64,000 bases of DNA from Camellia lanceoleosa (taxonomy: Eukaryota; Streptophyta; Magnoliopsida; Ericales; Theaceae), in the NCBI GenBank assembly GCA_025200525.1, contig CM045763.1:85278131-85342130 (forward strand), read 5' to 3'. Below, one piece after another: positions 11,901 through 23,786 of this stretch. Below the pieces are notes generated by a model, which did no database searches, was not told where the DNA came from, and saw only the letters and a program-made list of their open reading frames with translations. The position numbers and the translations under genes are program-made. Each line of letters starts with the position of its first letter. The first letter of the stretch is position 1.

Positions 11901-14900
11901 AGGTTAGTAATTAATATACTTTCTGTTTTATTTATTTATTTTTATCAGATTCTGATTTTGTTATTTTATTTTATTTTCTTTACTGGTTTGATTTTTTTAA
12001 TAAAAGAGTTTCTCTCATTCTTTATTTCTTCTGTTTGTTGTTAAGTATATAAATATTATTTATTCTTAATACAATGAAAATTGTCCAACATTTAGATCAT
12101 GAAGTAGTGTCTAGGTGAGGCTCACCGAGGAGCAAACCACCCCTGAGGGACTCCATTTCCATTTTAGGATATAATCAAACAACATAATAAAATGTTAATT
12201 ACTATTTGTAATATAATGATACATAACTAAACACCACAATGATTCATAATTAACTTAAATTTAGATAAATAACTTGTAGTACAGATGGGTTAGCTAATAT
12301 GGGAATCAATCATCTTGAAGACGTGGTAGTGCTTGAGGACCCCCCAAACAAAATTAAGACTTGTTGATTGCAGATATTATTTGGGCATCAAGTATAGTGC
12401 TCTGTGTTTGCTTTCCTTTTTGTTTAATTTTCTATTTGTTGTCTATTGTTACTTTATTTTCTTGATAAAAGAAATAAAAAAAAATAATAATAAATAAAGC
12501 ATAATAGGGAAGAAGAAAAATCATGATGCTCAGATTATGCTTTGACAACTAAGACAATAAAATCATTACAAAGTTGTAATTGCGCATGAGATGACTCAAT
12601 TAGAACAACATTATATGTATATACATATAATTCTCAATTTTCTAGAAGCTTAGCTAATACCAGTAGATAAGTACAAAGCTAATGGGCCAGAAAAAAAAAA
12701 GTCATAGGGAATCCTCACTTCATAAATTTGTATCTCATTAGTTTAATTCAAAGATTAGGATTGGATTTTATTAATACATTATTTGGGAGTTAGGCAAACA
12801 CTTCCTTTATTAAAACTATTGGTGGATTTGTCACTCACCCAATACTCCAAATTTTTAAACATAAATTCATAAACAAAAAAAATTAAACCAAACAAAATGT
12901 GTTATTGGAAAGATCACTATGTAGTGTATATTTCTTGGATATGTTTGATGCGCACTTGTCGTTATTATAATGTGATATAATTTTTTTATCACACTTTTTT
13001 AAGAGATTGAAGTTGAATAAATTTTTAATTATTCCTTTCATTAACGTCATCAAAACATATTAGGACAATTGAAAGCTTGAAAGAACTAATTAAAAGAATT
13101 GAATGAACACTTGCAAGAATCGATTAAAAGAATTGATCCATTTTAGTTTAGCTCTTCTTTTAGTTTTATAGCACACTTGTGTAAGCAAGTTGTTCTTATT
13201 GTCCAAGTGAATAATATTTTGTCTAAATCTTGCTTATTTTTTAATCATTACAAATGAAAAATCGTAATATAATGCAAAAATGATTGCAGTTATTACAATA
13301 ATTATATCAAATCATAATTTCAAATGAGTTATCAAAATTATAAAAGGATGTACTTAGATCATAATTTTAAACACATTGCATTATAATTTCAAACAATTTA
13401 CATTACAATCGAGCAAGGTGCAGACTATATACATTCAAAACAATGAACACTAAAAACATTGCTTAAGTAGAGAGATCATGACATGACATAACTTAAGAGT
13501 TTTTGTCACTTAGTTATATCATGCTCAAGATGAATATATAATAAGATGGTTTATTAGGATTTGTTTAGTATGGAGGTTAGCTTTTTAATTTTTTAGTTAT
13601 TTTAGTTTGGGGTTGAAAAGGCTCGTGTGGGATAGATTTTTTGATTTTTTTAACTTTTGTGAAAAAAAAAAAATTATAATTTAAATATCATATTTTATCT
13701 TATTAACTTTTTAACTTATTTTATTTCCTTATAACTATTTTAGTCCTATCACCTTATGCCAAAAGGAGTGCTAAGTCAATTAAGTTAGGTTTAAGGATTT
13801 TTGTCTCTGTGTGTCTGTGTTGAAAACATAAAAAAAAGCAGATTGGAGAAATGAACTTGGTTCTCATTGTTAGTGGGGCACCATTAAAGGCATAGGTTGT
13901 CATATAATTATAAGGCAATTGGTTTAAATATAGAAAATCTTTGACAAATGGATCAATCATGTATTGAGATGTTGTAAAAGTCAAAAATCATATCCATCCA
14001 TCCAACCAGAAACATATATAATAAAAAATATATTATTTCTTTTTTTATTTTATTTTTTATTTTATATATAAATAAATGAATCTCACATACATCTATTAAT
14101 AAGAATTTTATTATCTTGTGTCTGAAAAAATAAAATTATGTATGTTATTATAATATGATGTAGGAGATTACCAGAGTGGTTACACCAAACCAAAAAAGTT
14201 CCTCTTTATTGTATTGAAGTGTTTTTTTTGGACGAACTGAATAATGATAGATTATAATACAAATTATACAATAGACTGTTAATCTTAAATAAATAGTCAC
14301 TAACCTATTTAGTTAGAAATGATGTGTATTTAATTATTAATTTGACCTTCACTAAATTAACCAATCGATGAATTAATAAATTTATTGGACATGGAATCCA
14401 AACTCACACCACAATCTCATGAAACAAATAATCCCTATGTGTTTTAGGGCCTAGTCAGGCAACTTTTTCATTTTATATATATATATTTTTTTATGTTCGT
14501 TTGTAATATTTGGCAGATATTTTTATTTTTTATGAGCATGTAGATTAAAGAAATCTTAAAATTTAAAAAACAATCAATAAAAAATTGGAAGAAGTTTCTT
14601 AAAGACAAATAATAATAATTTTATGAAGAAAAAAAAATTGTCTTAGAAGTTGACTCCTTTGTCCTTAGTAGAGTTTTTTTTTTATTTTTTTTATTTGTCA
14701 ATTTAGGAGTTTCTGATCTAAAAGGACTTAAAGAATAATTAAAAATTTGGCTGAAAATAATAATAATAAAAAAGACACATATGTATTGTTTGGGAGGTGC
14801 AAAATAAACCTCTTCTTATTTTTATTTTTTTTTCTTTATTGAGTGTTTTTCAAAATAATGTCAAAATTTTTACTTTTTTGATCTTTCTTGTGTAAACTAA

Positions 14901-15079
14901 TCTAAAAAGTAGAAAAATAAAAAATTCTATAAAAAATTGAAAAGTCAAAATAAGCCAAAAAAATCTACTATATTTTGTTTATTTTTGGATTGATTTTGGA
15001 TTGTATTATTTAAAACAATTTTTTTGTTCGCCTCATCGAGTAGAATGTAAAAGCTTAAAGTGTGTGTGTGTTTTTTTTT
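11901..15079. other. AT-rich intergenic DNA
   Basis: I see no gene or RNA here. At 13550-13660 a fragment resembles the left half of the abundant gtttgggaagtgggttgg MITE family, but it lacks a right end. Other content is poly-A/T, TAA microsatellites and short AT runs. Confidence 0.45.
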
Positions 15080-15707
15080 GGGCAAATTACACAAATAGTC
15101 CCTATAGTTTGGGGCTTGTGTCACTTTGGTCCCTGACTTTTCAATTGTGACACATTTGACCCTGAATTTTGAATCTTGTTCCAAATAAGGACAATTGAAT
15201 ATATAATTAGATTTTTCAAGGGTAAAATTGTCAATTTGATAAAATATAAACTAATTTGACAAAAATAAATGTCAAACAAATATTTTTGAATTTTTAAAAA
15301 TTATTTCTACCTACTAAAAATAAAATTATGTAAAATTGATAAATCTTTTAAACATTTATTTATTTATTTTACCAAATTAATTTTTATTATGTGTTTGGAC
15401 GATAATCATGTAAAATTAATTTTAAAAAATTAATCATGTAATTTTTATTAATTTTACATAATTTTATCATTGGTGGATAAAAATAATTTTAAAAAAAATA
15501 AAAATATTTTTTTGACATTTATTTTTATCAAATTAGTTTATATTTTATCAAATTGACGATTTTATCCTTGAAAAATCTAATAATATTTTCAATTGTCCTT
15601 ATTTGAAACAAGATTCAAAATTCAGGGTCAAATGTGTCACAATTGAAAAGTTAGGGACCAAAGTGAAACAAGTCCCAAACTATAGGGACTATTAGTGTAA
15701 TTAACCC
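15080..15707. mobile_element. Long-inverted-repeat MULE-like element, copy 1
   Basis: About 200 bp at the left (gggcaaattacacaaatag ... caaataaggacaattg) is repeated inverted at the right (caattgtccttatttg ... tagtgtaattaaccc). Runs of nine or more T flank both ends, compatible with a 9-bp duplication but low in complexity. The element is 628 bp and non-coding. A diverged, interrupted second copy lies at 15814-17304. Confidence 0.7.
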
Positions 15708-16265
15708 TTTTTTTTTTAAAAAAAAAATTCATTAAAAAAGAAAATAAGGTAACAAAAATACCACCAAAAAAAAAAAGAAAAAGAAAATAGCAAACCGTAA
15801 ACATGATAATATAAGGACAAATTACACTAACGGTTCTTATAGTTTGGAATTTGTATCACTTTAATCCCTGACTTTTTAATTGTGATACATTTGACCATGA
15901 ATTTTGAATCTTGTTCCAAATAAGGACAATTAAAAATATCATTGCTCAATTTCAAGGGTAAAGTCATTAATTTGGTAAAATATAAATTAATTTGACAAAA
16001 ATAAATGTGAAAAAAATATTTTTGAATTTTTAAAAATTATTTCTAATCACCAAAGATAAAATGTAAAATTGATAAATCTTTTACACATTTATTTTTTTAC
16101 CAAATTAGTTTTTATTATGTGTTTAAATGATGATCATATAATGGATGTTTGTTTTTATTTTAATTTAATTAGTTTCTATTTTTTCAAAAGTCAAATATGA
16201 CGACACTTTGATATTAATATTAAACCAATCCATTAAATCAAAAAATTCAAAACTAAAAACATTTC

Positions 16266-16474
16266 CTCCGTTTGGGAAGTGGGTTGGTTTTTTGGCTTTT
16301 TTGGTTATTTTAGCCTGGGCTAAAAAACTTTGTTTGGAAAGGGCTTTTTGGCTTTTTTTATGCGAGAAAAGTGTAATGATTATGGGTTGGATGTGATGTT
16401 TTATTTGTTGTGGCTAAAATAGTCTATTTTGTCTTTTGTGGCTAAAATAGCTACAAAAGCCCTTGCCAAACGGA
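16266..16474. mobile_element. MITE family B, copy 1
   Basis: It starts ccgtttgggaagtgggttgg and ends cttgccaaacgg. Internal words ggctattttagcctgggcta and ttgtggctaaaatag are shared with the copies at 18761, 19976, 22801, 29842 and 32219. No ORF is present. Confidence 0.65.
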
Positions 16475-16559
16475 TTATATAAATATATCAATTACACATT
16501 AAAAGTCTAATAACCACCCATTACATGATCATCATCCAAACGCATAATGAAAATTAATT

Positions 16560-17002
16560 GGGTAAATTATGTAAATAATCCCTGTAATTTGCACGATGTG
16601 TCAATTTGGTCCATATAATTTCAATTTACTCGATTTTGCCCATTAATTTAACGGATTGTGTCATTTTAGTCCAATAAATAACGGTTGTTAAATTAATTTA
16701 ACTAAAGATCAAACAATGTGTCAATTTAGTCCATGTACTTTATATGATGTGTCAATTTAGTCTTTGTAGTTTCAATTTTCTCGATTTTGATAGGGACTAA
16801 ATTGACCCATTGTGGAAAATATAATGACCAAATTGACGCATTATTTGACTTTCTGTTAAATTAACTTAACAAACGTTGTTTATTGGACTAAAATGACACA
16901 ATCCATTAAATTAAGGGGCAAAACTATAGGGAGCAAATTGAAACTATAGGGACCAAATTGACACATTGTATAAATTACAAGGACTATTTACATAATTTTC
17001 CC
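16560..17002. mobile_element. Mutator-like (MULE/foldback) element with perfect 9-bp TSD
   Basis: The 443-bp element begins gggtaaattatgtaaataat and ends with its inverse attatttacataattttccc allowing mismatches. Long arms pair through tgtcaatttggtcc/ggaccaaattgaca. The 9-mer aaattaatt occurs immediately before (16551-16559) and after (17003-17011). A 9-bp duplication is the Mutator signature. No transposase is encoded. Confidence 0.75.
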
Positions 17003-17508
17003 AAATTAATTTGTTAAAAAAAATAAAAATTCATAAAAGATTTATCAATTTTATATAATTTTATTTTTGGTGGGTAGAAATAATTTTTAAAAATTTAAAA
17101 ATATTTTTTTAACATTTATTTTTATCAAATTAGTTTATATTTTATCAAATTGACGAATTTGCCCTTGAAATTGAGTAATGATATCTTCAATTGTCTTTAT
17201 TTGGAACAAAATTCAAAATTCAAGATCAAATGTGTCACAATTAAAAAGTTAATAATTAAAATAACACGAGTCCTAAACTATAGAGACTGTTTGTATAATT
17301 CTCCTATTATAGAATATCCATGTCAGGTCAATTGTGTCCTCATTGATTAATTTTATACAAATAAAAAATTATAAACTTTTTTTAATACAAAATAATGTGA
17401 GTAAATAGGTCTTTTATTTTAAAGAAGTCCTTTATTTTAAAGAAAGCTGAAACTTTAGAATGTTTTTCACATCCTTTTCCTATTTGAGCAATAATAACAA
17501 ACGAATTA

Positions 17509-17777
17509 AACCTAAGGGGTTGTGGCATTGTGGTAAGGCCTTGGGGTTTAAGCCCCAAGGTCACAGGTTCAACTCCCCACCCCCCCTTGGGCCAATCTCC
17601 TGGGCGGAAGCACTGTTGGTTAGGAGGTTGGACCTCAAGTTGGACCTCAAGTTGTCTAGTCAGTACTTGGTGTGGGTTCAATGCTCACATTGTCTGAGTC
17701 CCGACTTAAGCGGAGCTTCTTGAGGACTTGGGGAGGGTAGGTAGGGAGGATTTTCCTGTAACAAAAAAAAAAAAAAA
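17509..17777 (+). mobile_element. tRNA-derived SINE
   Basis: An RNA polymerase III box A-like word (tggcattgtggt, 17523-17534) and a box B (ggttcaactcc, 17566-17576) lie 32 bp apart. Between them sits a hairpin (cttggggtttaagccccaag) like an anticodon arm. The element ends in an A-run of about 18 bases. A 13-bp duplication, aacaaacgaatta, flanks it at 17496-17508 and 17778-17790. The head is tRNA-related; the body (17600-17755) is family-specific. There is no protein. It was mobilised in trans by a LINE. Confidence 0.85.
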
Positions 17778-17790
17778 AACAAACGAATTA

Positions 17791-18760
17791 GGAAAATATT
17801 TAAGATTCACAAAAATTTACTTATAATTTAACTCATAATGATATGATATGATAAATATTAATTTTTGATTGGCCATAAACTCAATTATTTAGGACCTATT
17901 TTTCTTGTCGCATCATTATGATAAATTTAAGAGTTCAAATTGTAAATTTCTAACACTTCTCAATAGATTATTTAGTACTCTTACAATAATACACATGCCA
18001 CGCCCCAATATTGGCTAAGGTAAGAGGTAGATAATCTAAAAAATATAGTTTGAAAAATTATAAAAATAAAAATGGTGTAAATAACAATAAAAATGCTGTG
18101 ATTATCATTTTTGTTAATTATCTCACATGTCAGTATCATATTAATTTATTTGGTCTTACCACACGTATCTACTATTATTGCAATGGTAACATATCATTTA
18201 ATAAATAAAATATGATACACAAATATAGTTACCATAGTAGAAAAACAAATATATAAAATATGATACACAAATATAGTTACCATAGTTGAAAAAACAAATA
18301 TTGAAGGTAAAGATGACAATTTCTTATATTATACTCCTGATTAATAAAAAATTGTAAATGAATAACATTTTACTATGGACTATAAATGGTTTGAGTTGTT
18401 CATGAACAATTCAGACTCAACACTCAGTTGCTAAATCCAAACCAAGCTCAAGTAAAATCAAATTTGACTCGATACAGCTTGTCAACACAAGAAATATAAA
18501 TATAAATTTAGTTTTAATAATATATCAAATTTCATTAATATATTTTATTTCTCTATTTATGTAAGTTTACATATTTTGTTAATGAAATTTATTATTAGTA
18601 TTATTCTATATTTAACTAATAATTTTTGTTTTTCTTAAATTAATTTAAATTTGAGTTTTCTTTTGAGCTCGAGTTTCTATCATATTTGATGAATCTAACT
18701 CGATTTCATTTTTTGAGCTCAAACTTGAACTCAACTAAATCTTAGCGAACGGAGCTTGAG
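17791..18760. other. AT-rich intergenic DNA
   Basis: No gene seen. A 41-45 bp segment with atatgatacacaaatatagttaccatag is directly repeated near 18210 and 18260. Confidence 0.4.
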
Positions 18761-18980
18761 GCTTCGTTTGGCATAAAAAGTCTGAGCTAAAATAGTTATA
18801 AAAAGACAAAATAGATTAAAAAAACTAATAAAACAAAATATCACATTCAAACCATAATCACTTTATTTTTTTCTCTTACAAAAGTCAAAAAAGCCAAAAC
18901 GTCTATTCCAAACGAGACTTTTTAGCCCCAGACTAAAATAACAAAAAAGCCAAAAAACAATCCACATCCCAAACGAAGGC
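18761..18980. mobile_element. MITE family B, copy 2
   Basis: Left end gcttcgtttggcataaaaag, right end catcccaaacgaagg. The inner words match family B in reverse orientation. It lies just outside the MULE-like element starting at 18994. Confidence 0.6.
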
Positions 18981-19225
18981 TGAATATTTCCAAGGGCAAA
19001 CTTCACTTTACCCCTTATGGTTTGGGCCATTTGCGGATTACCTCCCTGACATTCGAATATTACCACATAACCTCCATGTGGTTAATAGAGTGATATGCAT
19101 AGTTAACACCGTTAATATCAGAAGTAAAAAGACTACTTTGCCCTTATATATATATATATAACTTTTGTTTAACATGCCCTTGTATATATAACTTTTGTTT
19201 AACATTTCTCATTCAATAGGTGGAC

Positions 19226-19228
<3 letters not shown>

Positions 19229-19271
<43 letters not shown>
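19229..19271. repeat. (GA)n microsatellite
   Basis: About 21 uninterrupted AG units. The ORF across it is low complexity and is not treated as a gene. Confidence 0.9.
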
Positions 19272-19274
<3 letters not shown>

Positions 19275-19975
19275 ATCAATGGGGACGTCAGAATCAATGG
19301 CGAAAGAGATGTTATGATTTTGATTTTGTTCTATTTCTCTTCATTTTTTATCATTTCTCACCAAATCACTCAATTAATTGCATTCATCAAATAAAGAAAT
19401 CACCGAATTTAGACTAAAACCCCAAATGAGCAATTCAATTTTATTTCAAAACCTAAACTACAATCATACTTCATGAACACCAACAGTTGTCAAAGAAGAA
19501 GAAGAAAACGATGAAGAAGACGATGATGAAGAAGAACAGTTGTCCCAAACAAGGAAAAGTTTAATCTCTGATGCTCTTCTCACCACTCACTGAAACTCAA
19601 TCCAAGCACTGAACATCTTGTAAATCTTCTATTGTAAAGGAACTCTTGGGTATGTTTAGATCTTGTATTGTAAAGGAACTTAATCCAAGGAACTCTTGTG
19701 GATCTTTCTCTTTATCTTGTAGATATCGTTTGGGTATGTTTAAAAAATTGAAGATCACAAATATATATATATATATATGAAGATCAAAATCATCACATTT
19801 CTTTAAGAAAAAGTATGTGTGTCTGATTTTATTTTATTTTATTTTTTTGGAGGTGGGTTTGTGAGCATCATCATTAACGAAGCACAATAGCTACAGTTTA
19901 TATATATACATACATATATCAAAGAAGATTATACATATATATACATATATATAGCTACAAATTATATACATATAA

Positions 19976-20199
19976 GGGCTTGTTTGGGAAGATGGGTTGG
20001 GGCTAAAATAGCCATATAAGACAAAATAGGCTATTTTAGTTCAATAAGACAAAACATTACATCCAACCCATAATCATTATATTTTTCTCTCACAAAAGAT
20101 TTAAAAAAGCCGAAAAAGCCAACAAGCCCTTCCTAAAGGAGATTTTTTAGCCCCAGGCTAAAATAGACAAAAAGTCAACCCACTTCCCAAACGAACCCT
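19976..20199. mobile_element. MITE family B, copy 3
   Basis: Left end gggcttgtttgggaagatgg, right end cacttcccaaacgaaccc. Inner words ggctaaaatagccat and ctaaaatagacaaaaa match family B. It is nested inside the 18994-20541 element. Confidence 0.65.
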
Positions 20200-20826
20200 A
20201 ACTACAGTTTTATTCTTGTACCATATTCCCAACATATATATACATATATATAGTTATAGATTATATATACATATATATATACATATATATTAATGATGAA
20301 AGTAGGTTTTGGAAATTGATGATGAAAAGGGCATTTTAGTTATTCAATTCGGAGGAAATATCATATTTTCATACCCATTTGCATATTAAGCGTGTGTTAT
20401 GCATAGCCTGTTAGAATAGATGGAAAAGCTAACTATGCACATCACTTCATTAACCACAAAGGGGTTACGTGGTGATATTCGAACGTCAGAGGAGTAATCC
20501 GCAGATGGCCCAAACCACAAGGGATAAAGTGAAGTTTGTCCTATTTCAAAACTCAGCTCAATTAGAGTCATTTGCTTCATCTACACTCAATTTGGAAATC
20601 GGAATAAGAAAAAACATATTATATTTTTTCATTATCATATTTGGATAGAAAAGAAAAGAAAATATGTGATATAGAAATATGAGTATGATTTTTCTTCTTT
20701 CTTTGTCTTTCAATAGACAATTTTGATATTATTAAAAAAAAAAATTGTAATATATCAATTTATTTCTCATCAAATTTCAATATATATATATATGTTTTGG
20801 TGAGAAATGAAACATAATAAGTAGGA

Positions 20827-21907
20827 GGTTGTTATTAACACCTATTTTATTTCTTTAGACTCTCCATTTTTTTTAACCCTCATCCTAAATCTTAAATTTT
20901 AACACCCCATTTAATATCAATTTTACCCCTATTTATAATATCATCACATCCAAGTGCATACTAACCTAATTTTGCACACTCTCTCCTATTGAAGGATGAC
21001 GAGTTGATGACGGTCCCTCTCTTGTTGAAGAACGACGATGATCCTTCTCCTGTTAAAGAATGATAATGATCCCTTTCTTTCTCTTTGATTTATTCGAAGC
21101 CACTGTTAGTGAACGACGTTGTCTTAGGTAACCTCTTAGTCGACGCATCAAAAATCTCTTCGACTTGTCGGAAATCTCTTCTCAAGTAACCAACTTGCCA
21201 TCACATTTTTTTTTTTTTTTGGTTTATTTTGGGGTAAAACCCTCCATACAGGGAGTTTTTAAACAAAAAACCCTTAGAAAAAACACAACTAGGAGAAAAA
21301 TCCTACAAAATTGAATTGTTTGGCATACAAGTGCCGATCGAATTCAGTACTATTCAGAACTCATCTTCCAAACTAAATATTTATGCTTAGCACTGTATTA
21401 CTAAACAAAACCTTAACAGTCAGCAAACCAATACCGATCAAGCTCAAACAAAACAACAAAATCGAAAATGACCAAGAATTGTTAATGTAAAATAGATAAA
21501 CTTATCAATGCAAAGTCATTCTCATTAGAATTGTTGTCGTCGCTCTCTATTGCTCTATAAGTATCAACGAATGGTAAAATCTTAAACTAATATGTGGTAT
21601 GAATAGTGCAATGATTTGAAACGACATGAACGTGCAATATTGAATGACTTGAACGATGAAAAGGAATACGTTTAGGGTTTAGGTTGGTGATGAAGATGGA
21701 CTTCAGCCACTGTCGAATGGTTTAGTGAGGTTGAAGGTATGTGTATAATATTTTAGTGTGTCATTTTAACGGTCTTTATTTGGTGGGTGGATGTTTTATT
21801 AAAGAGTATTCTTTAATGTAATTTTACTTCAAGGTATAATTGTAACAAAAAAAAAAAGTGAGAATTGGGAGGGTTTAAAGAAATATGATATGTATTAATA
21901 GCAACCC
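20827..21907. mobile_element. Element with about 45-bp inverted termini (class unsure)
   Basis: The left end gttgttattaacacctattt... through atttctttagactctcca pairs with the right end gagggtttaaagaaatatg...tattaatagcaac. The interior (20980-21700) has no recognisable protein. Flanking duplications do not match, so it may be an old MULE or hAT derivative. Confidence 0.45.
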
Positions 21908-22800
21908 TTATTAAATAATAGGTCGAATTTTTCTTACGTTCACATCTTAACATACGGAAATTTGAGGGGTTTGTGAGGCCCACCACGGGTCCCATTTCAC
22001 TGATCTAAACCATTCATTTTATAGGGCATGAAATAGATTAAGTCGATCCGATAATCATAACATTTTTATTTTATCGTGTTTGTTTTTAAAAAAATAGATG
22101 ATTTACTTTTAAAAATATATTTGTTGTTTATTTTTCCGAAAACAAATGCAATAAAATATAAATGTCACATTTTTTGAATTAAACTATTTTTTTTTTATTT
22201 TGAAAGCCTTACAAAATAAACGGTTAAAATTATCAAAACGGAATCTATAGTAGGCCTCATGAGCCCTCAAATTCTCTTATATTGAAATGTGAAAATGAAA
22301 GAAACCCGTGAGTAATAGATTTTTTTTTGGTCACAATTTCTCATTATTTTTTACTAATATTTACTTAAGCTAATTTGGGAAAAAGCTTATAAGCAATCTT
22401 ATTGACTTATTTGGGTCATATAATCTTATTACTTTTTGCATCTTTTGTTATAATAAGTCAAAAAATAAGCTTAAAAGCACTTCTCAAATGAGACCTAAGG
22501 CCAAAAAATTAGCTTATAAGAGCGTCTCTAACACTTCATCTTTTGTTTCATCAAATTTAAATTTGATAAAAAATTTGCAAAATTGGTACTCCAACATTGA
22601 TATCAAATGAATATCAAACTAAGGATATCTTAATTTTTTTTATTAAATTGAGAATGCTAAAACCTTTCACCAAATTACTGTAGATAACTGTTAGTTTTAC
22701 AAGTGATATATGAGTACCGAACAACTGGCTGGATGTCTGATCGATTGTCCTCCGATCGACCAGTAAAATTGTTTATAACTGAAATATAAATTTACATTGG
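21908..22800. other. AT-rich intergenic DNA
   Basis: No gene seen. A gagcgtctctaacacttcat start near 22520 resembles the beginning of a common plant MITE type, but its other end was not found. Confidence 0.4.
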
Positions 22801-23030
22801 CTTCGTTTGAGAAGTGGGTTGGCTTTTTAATTTTTTTGGCTATTTTAGCCTGGGTTAAAAAGTCTGGTTTGGAAATTTTTTTTTGACTTTTTTGACTTTT
22901 TTTATGAAAGAATAGTATAATGATTATGGGTTGGATGTGATGTTTTGTTTGTTGTGGTTAAAATAGTATATTTTGTCTTTTGTGACTAAAATAGCTAAAA
23001 AAAGCCCATAAACCATCTTCCTAAATGGAC
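22801..23030. mobile_element. MITE family B, copy 4
   Basis: Left cttcgtttgagaagtgggtt, right aaaccatcttcctaaatgga. Internal words ggctattttagcctgggtta and ttgtggttaaaatag match the other copies. Confidence 0.6.
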
Positions 23031-23188
23031 TCATTAACTAACCGACTGGCCGAACATCTCCTGATTATCCTCCCAATTAACTGGTGATTTAATAAAATCT
23101 TAAATTACTCTGTTAAAACACGTGATATTAGATAAAATTTTTCGGTAATGCTACGTTGCTCGAAACTAGCTCCCCCGAATCCCCCTAA

Positions 23189-23214
23189 AGGCAAAAACGA
23201 CGTCGTTTTTGCCT
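23189..23214. promoter_or_regulatory. Perfect 26-bp palindrome around GACGTC
   Basis: The core aaaacgacgtcgtttt extends to 26 bp of perfect dyad symmetry. GACGTC is the C-box core bound by plant bZIP factors. A second, 20-bp palindrome with the same core lies at 23540-23559. Both lie 1.3-1.7 kb upstream of the WRKY start codon. They could instead be ends of a small element. Confidence 0.5.
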
Positions 23215-23539
23215 CCTTTTTACTTTTTTTTGTAAGCAATCAGAAGGAAGAAGAAGAAGGAGAAGAGGAGGAGGAGGAGGACTGGAGGGGGCTTAACCAC
23301 AGGGGGAGGAGGAGGCGGAGTCGGGGCTGGAGGCGGAGACGGCGAATCGGAGTTAACGAAGATCGCAGCCCTCTTCTTCCCCTCTCTCTCTCTTTCGCTC
23401 GCCTCTGTGATTTCGGGGGATTAGGAGAGGGAAAATTAGGGGGACAAATCATTATTCAAAATTTTTACTCAAATTTTTAATATAAAAAACAATAATACTA
23501 GGTACTTCAAAATTTTGTGGCTCAAATAGCTCAAATCAT
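23215..23539. other. GA-rich low-complexity segment between two palindromes
   Basis: A GAAGAAGGAGGAGGCGG tract and a CTCTCTCT tract give long open frames on both strands with Glu/Arg repeats. No domain is recognisable, and I do not call a gene. Confidence 0.4.
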
Positions 23540-23559
23540 TTAAAACGACGTCGTTTTAA
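23540..23559. promoter_or_regulatory. Perfect 20-bp palindrome around GACGTC
   Basis: Same aaaacgacgtcgtttt core as at 23189-23214, about 330 bp further on. See that entry. Confidence 0.5.
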
Positions 23560-23786
23560 TAAATTTAAACCATTTAAATCATAAAATTTTAAGTTACCAA
23601 ACATTTTCCTATAAAAAAAACTAAACATTGAGGGGCTCTAATCGACCTAATTTATAAATCAAACATTTTATCCAAACGGAGCGCTAGTCTTTGTTCCCTA
23701 AAATTTACTCGAGAAAATGACTACTTGTTTGGTGGGACACCTTCGTATCTTTGACAGAGAAGTCAGTCTGCTCTTCTCTGTTCTGT

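Larger units (their letters stand above)
15814..17304. mobile_element. Long-inverted-repeat MULE-like element, copy 2, with two nested insertions
   Basis: The left arm (ggacaaattacactaacggt ...) and right arm (... ctatagagactgtttgtata) match the arms of the 15080-15707 element. The interior is enlarged by a MITE (16266-16474) and by a separate 443-bp element with a perfect 9-bp TSD (16560-17002). The inner insertions are therefore younger than this copy. Confidence 0.65.
18994..20541. mobile_element. MULE-like element with about 140-bp inverted termini
   Basis: The left arm gggcaaacttcactttaccc ... is repeated inverted at the right (... gggataaagtgaagtttgtcc) through motifs for pyrimidine-rich acctccctgacattcgaat. 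Flanking 9-mers tatttccaa (18985-18993) and tatttcaaa (20542-20550) match at 8 of 9 positions, consistent with a Mutator TSD. The interior has a (GA)n run at 19229-19271, short AT microsatellites and a nested MITE at 19976-20199. No transposase is seen. Confidence 0.65.

Noticed and set aside
17523..17600. Functional tRNA gene
   Set aside because: Box A and B are present, but the sequence has a long non-tRNA body, poly-A and a TSD, so it is a SINE.
19220..19417. Protein starting in the (GA)n run
   Set aside because: The reading frame is an Arg-Glu repeat from a microsatellite inside a MULE-like element.
23148..23480. Glu/Arg-rich gene upstream of WRKY
   Set aside because: The frame is microsatellite-like GAAGAAGGAGG and CTCTCT sequence, open on both strands, with no domain.
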